In this document: positions 56,703 to 64,000 of the stretch, piece after piece
How the letters are laid out: the number at the start of each line of letters is the position of its first letter
Numbering within the stretch: the stretch's first letter is position 1
Assembly (NCBI GenBank): GCA_963930655.1
Contig: OZ005600.1
Coordinates: forward strand, 7,133,501-7,197,500
Length of the DNA stretch: 64,000 nucleotides
DNA from: Myrica gale
Taxonomy: Eukaryota > Streptophyta > Magnoliopsida > Fagales > Myricaceae
Direction: 5' to 3'
The notes under the pieces: generated by a model
Databases searched by the model: none
What the model saw: only the letters and a program-made list of their open reading frames with translations
Told to the model about the DNA's origin: nothing
Translations under genes and position numbers: made by a program

Positions 56703-58028
56703 AATATTTGGTATTTCCTTGCTTCTTCTTCCATTCTGTCTATATAAAGCAGAGAATGCAAACCAGACGGTGCTAGATTATTGTCAAGTACTATTGTAAA
56801 GCAGGCACCCTTTGTTTTCCTGCAACAAAGAAATTCCTTAAATCCCTACAGTATTCTATTGGTTATATTTCTTTAGATCCTAACCATTGTTTCCAAATCC
56901 AACTATATGGCTTTTGACATGTTAGCTTATCTACACTCTGCACATGAGAGCGCACCGACTCCGTCTTCACCAGGTGAAGGGTGATTCCAAAGTAAAATTC
57001 AGCTGGTACATCTTCTATAAAATGATCTTGTTAGAGAAAGGTAGATCCAGACGGGACTATAAAGTGTGCCCTTTAAATTTGCTAAAGCGTCTCGACTTTA
57101 TACTTCTCGATCAGTATGCAGCTTAATGATCGCACTAATTGGAAGTAAGGCTATTTGGTTCCTTATTGCCGACTACCTCGGTTGATTACTGTAACTCACT
57201 TACCGTACTTGACGTCTATGACCAAGTCATGAGTTCCAATTCGGACATTTCTCACTTCCATTACAGTCCTCGTTAAAGCAAAATGCGCATACACACACAC
57301 CCATGCCCTGTCCCCTATAAGTTGAGCTGCAGATCCAGATCGTCCGAAATTCTAAAACCCACCTACCAAATCACGTGGTCTGACTAACACTGAAAGAATC
57401 GGATAAGCTTATGATCTACATGATACGATTTTGCTCAAAAACATTGATATGTCCAGTCTGTATTAAGATGCACATTAAAGACCAAATCAACAATATTCTT
57501 ACATTTTGAGATAATCATAAGTTAACACCAAAGTGGTAAAACCTAGTGCTTTTATACATGCAAGCAAGAAGGAAACTTAGAATGTGTGAAAAAAGATTCG
57601 AGACTGATTGCCATTATGAACCAAGTAAGGCTCATTATCTACAGCCTACAGGAGCTCTGACAATATGTGTCTGTTTTCGTTGAACAAGGTTGGGATGCCC
57701 AGGTTTATGGTGTCTTTGTTACACCTAATATCTGGATATTGTTACTGATAGCCTTAAAGTTCCTGAGCTTAATGTTGTTTTAATTGATATTGTGCACTTC
57801 CAATTCCATAGCAAAACCAACTTGCTTTGATCTTGGGAGGAATGACCTCGTGTATCTTAACCTTTGAGAAAAAACCAAGAAAAAGAAGAAGAAGAAGAAG
57901 AAGAAGAAGAAGAAAGAAACAGAGTGACTATCCATTGTTATGCAACACCCGAACCACAGTGACTCTGGTGTATATTCTCAGTGCAGACAAAGTTTGGGTC
58001 ACTTTACAGAGTACTAGTTATGATACTG
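56703..58028. other. CYP704 3' region and intergenic
   Basis: No gene recognised. An (AAG)n microsatellite of about 36 bases lies at 57878-57913, with CACACACACA near 57290. Confidence 0.45.
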
Positions 58029-58134
58029 GATATCGTACAGTGCCTCATAATGGTCAGTGAAGTTGGGGTAATCAAGCTAACGATATCGTACAGTGCTTCA
58101 TAATGGTCAGTGAAGTTGGGGTAATCAAGCTAAC
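58029..58134 (+). repeat. 53-bp tandem duplication
   Basis: GATATCGTACAGTGCCTCAT through ATCAAGCTAAC occurs at 58029-58081 and 58082-58134 with one difference. Recent local duplication. Confidence 0.9.
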
Positions 58135-58974
58135 GGTACGGTCGCTAAATTGCACCGTGCATTCCGAATAGAAACTTGCAGAAGATCCGATCGGTTCTGT
58201 CACATGAGGTTTGGCCTTTAGCCCCCCAATAAGGTTTCTTTTAACGGAGAATCAATTTTTTATTATTTTTTTCCTAACAAGATATCTGGGACAATGACCT
58301 GCATCATTAATCTCATACCTGTGTACTTTTCCTGTCTTACATAAATCGGGTAATTATTATGTCAAATACTATGAAGGTGGCTCTAAATAAATTAATTGCA
58401 ACCCTTCAACATTTTTTAGGGGAGAACTTGTTTTGCAGCTGTGCAGGACTTTCAAAGAGATGGTTCATAAAACCCACCAAAAACTGAAAGACTTAAAAGG
58501 ACGTGGGTCATCTTATACGCAAAAGAATGTGGGGCTTACCGGCGATCTCACATTCATCAATTCGATCTTGAATATGGTATTTCCTTTCAATGCCAAATAC
58601 CTTCTAACCACCCGTGATAACTATAATTATTGCAATCTAAGCAGAAGTGCCGGGCTTCACCTACCAAAAAAATGAAAAGGGTAATGCCAAGGTATACCCA
58701 AAGAGAAGGCAAGTCCTCACGTTATGTTGCCGCACGTCAATTATTTGGGCATTCGGTCTCAATCAGCAATCAATTATTCGTAATCAGAGATCAGCCACAG
58801 TTCCACGGCTTAATTATCTGATATCAGTAAGCGCCATAAGCCCAGAACGGCTTTCAGAATGGGTTCTCCTTGTGGAGGAACATGGTGCCGAACCAGCGCT
58901 ATAGGCCTCAACATAATATAGCGGCCATTAAATGATACCCATAGAGCACTCGCCAATCTAGGTTAGCCAACAAA
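58135..58974. other. intergenic, no gene supported
   Basis: Several 60-85-codon frames overlap here, none recognisable. No repeats with defined ends. Confidence 0.4.
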
Positions 58975-59173
58975 GGCTGCGTTTGCAAAGTTAATATTCC
59001 CCAAAATTTTATTTCTCTCCTAATAAAATACTCCAATATAATCTCTCTCTCTCCCATAAAAAAATATAAAAAATTACAAAAACTATAAAAAATTACCTCT
59101 CTCTTCACCTTTTCACTAAACCCAATACCAACACATATTCCCATACCAAAAATATTACAACACAAACACAACC
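58975..59173. mobile_element. MITE of the GGTTGTGTTTG family
   Basis: Left end GGCTGCGTTTGC; right end reverse complement GGTTGTGTTTGTGTTGTAAT. The same termini and about the same size as the MITE at 22149, in opposite orientation. AT- and CT-rich interior. Confidence 0.65.
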
Positions 59174-59249
59174 TGACACTTTTATGTAGGGAATTTCAGT
59201 TACCTTTGCAACATAGGACAATATGGCTCCACCATCAGAGCATGCGAGG

Positions 59250-59995
59250 TACTTTTTTTTTATTCTTTTTTTTTTGCTAAACCAAAGCCCATATTATGGG
59301 CATGTTTGAGACCCCAAATATTTGGGGTCTCAACAAATCGGACAAACCAAACAAATTCCAAAATTTTTAACTTTTACATCTACACACTTCACTTTTCACA
59401 AACCCCAATAAATCTCAATAAAGTAAAGATTCCCAAAAATTTAAGAATATTCCCCAAAATATTGGCAAACAAACATCCCCTATAACCAAAAAGGAGCAAG
59501 TCACACATGCATATCACAAGCCCGGATATGCTCGGGGATATCAGAAAACGACAACAAGCCAATAATACCAAATCGAGCAGCCCACTTAGCTAGCAAGTGG
59601 GCCTGCTCATTACATTGTCTCGAAATCCAAGCGACTCTCCAATCACTCCTCTTCACCAAACACCTTCGAATGTATGCCACGCAACCCAAAGCCTCCCATA
59701 GGGTATTAGCTTCGGTAGAAAGGACCTCTTTGCAAAGCACGAGGGAATCACATTCGAATAAAACCTTACTCCACCCAAAATTTGAAGCCAAAGACATCGC
59801 CTCCGCCAAAGCGAAGGCCTCCCCAACTACCGGGTCCATAGCAACTAAACGTTCCGTGTATGCCAGACAGAGGGAACTGGAAGAATCTCTAACAGAGACT
59901 GCTATGTAAGACCCATTCTGACGGATCGCAACATCCGTATTACACTTCATCCAACCCAAAGGAGGAGGCTGCCATTTCATACTTTTTTTTATTCT
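59250..59995 (-). mobile_element. 5'-truncated LINE with RNase H domain, 16/17-bp TSD
   Basis: TACTTTTTTTTTATTCT (59250-59266) and TACTTTTTTTTATTCT (59980-59995) flank the insert. On the minus strand it encodes the plant-LINE RNase H module (WMKCNTDVAIRQNG, VVGEAFALAEAMSLA, FECDSLVLCKEVL, NEQAHLLAKWA) and ends in an A-rich tail. The domain D-E-D residues appear present. Only the last about 0.7 kb of the element inserted, and it is interrupted by a Tourist-like MITE at 59298. Confidence 0.85.
59298..59480. mobile_element. Tourist-like MITE inside the LINE
   Basis: Ends GGGCATGTTTGAGACC and, reverse complement, GGGGATGTTTGTTTGCC, with TAT on both sides. Its interior is the reverse of 53308-53489 (AATCTCAATAAAGTAAAGAT), so the two are family members. 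It lies between the RNase H stop and the A tail, hence younger than the LINE. Confidence 0.7.
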
Positions 59996-60019
59996 CTTGG
60001 GAATTTGATGCACCGTTTT

Positions 60020-60727
60020 TCATTTAGGTCGCTGCCCATTTGGGTGCCAAAAGGGATCAAAATGAAGACCTACGGAGGAGATCAAAGGCACTCCCTTCGA
60101 TTTCCTGATCCTTATCGTCACAACTTCGCCGTGGACCATGCCCATTTCAAGCCTGTGAAGCCTCTTGTGCCCCACTGTGGTCCCTTTGGCGACCTGCTTG
60201 CCGTCCACATAAATTTCGTGCCATTTTATCCTCTGACCAAGCCCGATTGCTTCTTGAATCCTAATCACATTAAACCTCAGCCCTTCACCTGACCCCCTGA
60301 TTTATATCCAAGCATCATCTTCATCCACATCCCTTGGTGCCCAATAGGTCCATAAATGGTCGTTGTCCAGCACGTTTTCCGGTCCAAAACCTCCCCCCTT
60401 TCCCCCTCTTTGGCTACTAGCTTTTATATAGCTTTTGTCGGCCAAATTGGTGGAAAAGATTGTGTCGATTGCGCTTCTAAATTCTCTTAATCTATGAACA
60501 TCCGCCTCGGATATAAGGCCAGTTGAATTTGGGGGCACATTTAGCAGCAGCAAGCAATTTCGTCCAACTGAATTATAGTAGATCTCTAGTAGCTGGCTTA
60601 GCTTCTTTGGCGACTCTGATTTATGCCAAAACCATCCGTCACGGATCGAAACGTCACATTCCGGTGGCAGCCAATCGGTCCCTCTCGGATTGCCAGTGTT
60701 GAGATAGCTGGCATTGTTAGCAGGAAA
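60020..60727 (-). pseudogene. alpha-L-fucosidase 1-type last exon with one stop
   Basis: Minus-strand exon of 236 codons after an AG acceptor at 60728-60729. Reads NASYLNTGNPRGTDW, ECDVSIRDGWFWHKSE, NCLLLLNVPPNSTGLISEAD, FGPENVLD..TYWAPRD, then TAA (60302-60304) where the family has Glu, then IRGSGEGLRFNVIRIQEA to the end. This is the C-terminal part of plant GH29 fucosidase, which trims fucose from xyloglucan and glycans in the apoplast. No catalytic N-terminal exon is visible within the 90 bases left before the hAT or beyond it to the window end. A fragment or dying gene, or the 3' exon of a gene extending past the window. Confidence 0.85.
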
Positions 60728-60829
60728 CTTCAGAAGTCACGTTATTGACATTTTGTACTAAAGTGCTTTTCACATGTGAAACCAAAGATGGGGTACAGCT
60801 ATAAGCCTATAACTCAAGGCAGTGGCGGA

Positions 60830-63800
60830 TCCAGGATCAAAATTTATGGGGGTCGAACTTTAAACGCGAAATGACAAATTTTTTTTTCCTTCGTAATGCA
60901 AAAAATTGTCTTAGAGTTACAATATCGAAAATTAAAGACTAAAAGCATTAAAAATATTAAAATACACGTACCGTACTATGTACTACGACTGAGAGGCACC
61001 GGTGAGAAGTACATTCAACAGGTGAGAAGCACCGTTTCTCAGAGAACATTCAACAGGTGAGAAGCACCGTTTCTCAAAGAGATGGCAACAGCAACAGTTC
61101 CATTGGCATGAAATGGCACTAAAGGTTCAAGAAATGCTGAAACAGATCCTGAGAGATCATCATCGATAGCTTTTCCCTCTATTTCAGCTTCAAGAGGAAC
61201 CACTATTGTATCAAACTTCTCTTGTGACGACCTTAGCAACTGCATAGACAATGCTCCAGAGATTTTCCCCTCAGTCTCAATTGAGAAGTTTATTTCTATA
61301 ACTGTCTCAGTCCTATGAGGACCTATCTCCCAGTTTCCGTAAGGCTTCATTGCCACAAGTGGCGAAGCAGCTTGACCACTTTTAACAATCAACTGGTCCT
61401 TAATGCTTCCCAAACCAAATTCATTAGAGCCCTGCAAATTTTCTATACTACAAAACACTTCAGTGTAATGAGAAGTATGCCCCAGAGAAATTAACATCCA
61501 TGCAGTCACTTCCTCCACATGGACAGTCTCATCAAAAGGATTAGACACAGACAAATTCTTAGACCACCTTCCAGTTGAAGAAACATCCAGGCCAAATATA
61601 GGCTGAATTCCATAAGGCGACTCAATGGCGAAGCCCTTCGCCTGGATTATGAAACCACCAGCACTTGTCTGTAAAATCAACTGAGTAGAGGACAAGCCCA
61701 ACCATCTAGGTAAGTACCCGAAACAGATCGAAGCTACTTCACCAGGCTGTAGCACAGCCTCGCTAAAATTGCATGGATAGAACTGAAAATCCGTACTGAA
61801 TGGTTCATAGACATGTAAAATGCTGTCATTGCATGTATTCATTACCGTCAGGAAAGCTACTGAAGGAAGATACAAATACTTTTGTCCCCAATCTAGTACA
61901 GTGGGGTTAATTTCCACCATAGGAGAGAAAGAACCATCAAAAGAACCTGTTTTTTTCACCTCAGAGATCCTTTCTGGCTTATAAATTTTGCACTTCTGAT
62001 TAAGTAAAGATCTTCTACAGGAAGAAAGATAATTTTGATTAGGACTGCTAGCTTGAATAGCCGATAACTCATTAATATTCTCTCTGGAACTTAAAGAACA
62101 AGAAACAATCCCTCCTTTCACTGCCTTGAACCTACCATAGTCCGATGACCAGCTTCTGTTACTCTCCCATCCACAATTCTTAGCAGATTCTTCAATTACT
62201 GGACCATCAGACCCACTCCCTGAAACTTCTAAAGCAGCAACCTTGTGTTCATACTCTTTAGACGGAAAACCAGGTAATGTTGAAGGGAAGCAGAACAAAT
62301 GAGAATCCCTGCAAACAGTCCCTAGACCTAAGTGGGTGATCGAATTTCCAGACCCCCAACTAGAATCACCATGGCCAATATCTGGAAACCCCACATGATA
62401 TTGTTCTCTGTCAGTCCCACATGCATCACGTTCCACTGACTTCAGCATCCCATTCATCGAGCCAGGTCCACATGTAGCTTGGCAAAAAAGTGTACACGAA
62501 AGAACCACAGTAAACTGGACTGCTGTGACTGGGTGAAACGATCCCCTGAATATGCCACAATCACAAATAACATAACATCTAAAAATAATCTCCAATTTAC
62601 TATATAACCAAAGATGCCATAATAAAAGATCACTTGCCACACCGAAGCTACTAATTAGGAAGAAACTAAACAGAAAGGTATGACAAAATTATGATCATTA
62701 TTTTTTTGACGGATTCGTATAACTGACAGGGAGCCAAATGTAAATTTTTTCTTCTCAACAGCCAAACAGAGCAGAAATGATATAAACATGCAGGGCCGAA
62801 GACATTAATTTCAGTAAGGCATGAATCTGAATTTGAACCCCTCCGCCTTAGATATTATCAAATTAATGCGTACATTATTAACAACAGCAATGAGTAGGTC
62901 CGGCAATGCTCCATCAGCAGGAAATGTTTAAAACAAATTCGAGCTCTTGTAGTTCCACATAATAAATTTGTCACATTTATTACTGCCGTTTTACCTTGCT
63001 TTAAAAAAACCCAAAAACAAATAGACAAGATTAACAGAAAACATGAGCAGTAAATTTGTAACTAAACCTTTGTTACCACAATTTTGGAAGTGATTCTTAT
63101 CCACTCACTCACAGCCTAAACTTAGAATATATACTCTAAAACATAGCACCAGAGCTCCGAAGTAGTTAGGTAACCGATTATCCAGAGAAGAGCTACTATG
63201 GATTGGAATTAAACCAAGTCTAGCACACGCTCAGCTGAAATTCAATAAACCCCCCTCTAAAAAGAAAAAAGCTGCTTCCAGAACCAAGCGTGAACAAACA
63301 GGAAGCCAAAATCAAAAAGGTCTCAGAAAGGGTAACGAAAAAGAAATCGACTTTCCAAAAGAAGTAAAAAACAGAAAAATCTTTTTTCTCTTTTTTCTAA
63401 GAACCAGAACAAGGACGGAGAGAGAGAGGGAGTAGAGAAGTAGTCGATGATGAGAAAACTAACGTAACGAAAACATAGTGATTCTGAAGAAAAGAGAATC
63501 GGAAACATCGAAAGGAAAAAAAAGGGTGGAAGGAAGTTAGGAAGATATTAGAGTGTTAAGAGTTACCTGCGTTGGTACATGTACAGCTGCTGAGGTCCGA
63601 GGAGCTCTGATCGTTAGGGTTACGAGGTCCATGCCTGAGAAAAAGAGAAAATCATCTGAGGAACTTTTAGGGTTCTCATTGATAGCCGTGGCTCAGTTGA
63701 GATCGTTGGCCTTGGGCGAATCTCCACCGGAAATGCTGGGACCGATTGAGTTGATAAATGGTCTTCAGCGTATGCCCTAACAATTTCGTTTTGAAGGGGG

Positions 63801-63901
63801 GCGGCCCATATAGAAAACAAAACAAAAAAAAAATTTGTAAGAGATTTTTCAGGCGATGGGGTGCGGTTGCCCCCCATCGCCCCTCGCTAGATCCGCCTCT
63901 G
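60830..63901. mobile_element. hAT element carrying a host-gene fragment, 8-bp TSD
   Basis: Left end CAGTGGCGGATCCAGGATCA; right end reverse complement CAGAGGCGGATCTAGCGAGG. ACTCAAGG flanks both sides (60822-60829 and 63902-63909). The 3,072 bp interior has no transposase and is mostly a TMEM131-like 5' gene segment on the minus strand with its leader and intron. Same TIR type as 13804 and 24372. Confidence 0.92.
61039..63580 (-). CDS. TMEM131-like 5' gene fragment carried by hAT
   Basis: Exon 1, 63567-63580, encodes MYQRR with the last codon split by the intron. Exon 2, 62545 down to 61039, continues [20 protein letters not shown] (signal peptide), [39 protein letters not shown] (the PapD-like start of TMEM131), ending [13 protein letters not shown]. 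About 507 residues are open without a stop; a 33-base tandem repeat then ends the frame at the element's inner edge. The parent plant gene is much longer and includes a C-terminal membrane span, absent here. Animal TMEM131 helps collagen secretion; the plant role is unclear. The leader upstream to about 63880 may include the original promoter. Confidence 0.8.
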
Positions 63902-64000
63902 ACTCAAGGGGAATTAGGTAGCCAACATTTCTGCTTTTGACAATGGAAAAGATCGAGATTTCTCTGGGTTGAATTCATTTCCTAATCAAGATTGAAACTT

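Noticed and set aside
57878-57913. Arg/Lys-rich small protein
   Set aside because: The basic run is just an (AAG)n microsatellite.
58433-58904. possible small gene from overlapping 60-85-codon frames
   Set aside because: No domain, no convincing splice chain and no start context.
1-64000. CRISPR array, bacterial operon, integron or phage system
   Set aside because: No regular spacer-repeat array and no bacterial gene organisation; all recognised genes are plant nuclear genes with introns.

Overview
This is nuclear DNA of a flowering plant, almost certainly a woody eudicot. It has intron-rich plant genes with GT-AG splicing, a plastid/mitochondrial NEET protein, a xyloglucan galactosyltransferase, an ATS3/PLAT seed-protein cluster, a PPR gene and a CYP704. 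It also holds many hAT, Mutator and Harbinger-type elements, LINE pieces and LTR remnants. I cannot name the species.

Layout. 1-6 kb: NEET (2014-3729). 6-9.5 kb: an intact intronless XLT2-type galactosyltransferase (7693-9165). 12.9-19.0 kb: a second XLT2 copy with an internal deletion. It is split near its 3' end by a 5.08-kb hAT transposon (8-bp target duplication), which is itself split by a 3.9-kb Pack-MULE (9-bp target duplication) carrying a TYW1 exon, an unidentified spliced gene fragment and half of a tRNA-Arg gene. 19.1-34.8 kb: a tandem array of ATS3-like PLAT genes built from a repeated module (subtype-1 gene, spacer, subtype-2 gene, tail, AT-rich block). Only one copy (25951-26931) looks intact. 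35.7-41 kb: DEAD-box helicase RH7 (14 exons). 42.7-47.2 kb: OMA1-type M48 metalloprotease. 48.3-49.9 kb: a PPR gene whose N-terminal frame is broken by a 26-bp duplication. 50.5-56.7 kb: a solitary CYP704 exon, a stack of nested repeats, then an intact CYP704 gene. 59-64 kb: a truncated LINE, the last exon of an alpha-L-fucosidase with one stop, and a 3.07-kb hAT (8-bp target duplication) carrying the 5' part of a TMEM131-like gene in antisense.

How it fits together. NEET, XLT2, ATS3, RH7 and OMA1 appear here in one stretch. From memory, Arabidopsis carries NEET and OMA1 at At5g51720/At5g51740, and RH7, two ATS3 genes and XLT2 at At5g62190-At5g62220. The window therefore looks like the un-fractionated ancestral block. 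The host genes have unrelated jobs (Fe-S transfer, cell-wall galactosylation, seed proteins, ribosome biogenesis, mitochondrial quality control). The unusual biology lies in transposon activity: gene-fragment capture by both a MULE and a hAT, several nested insertions that give relative ages, and two minimal LINE insertions of about 15 bp.
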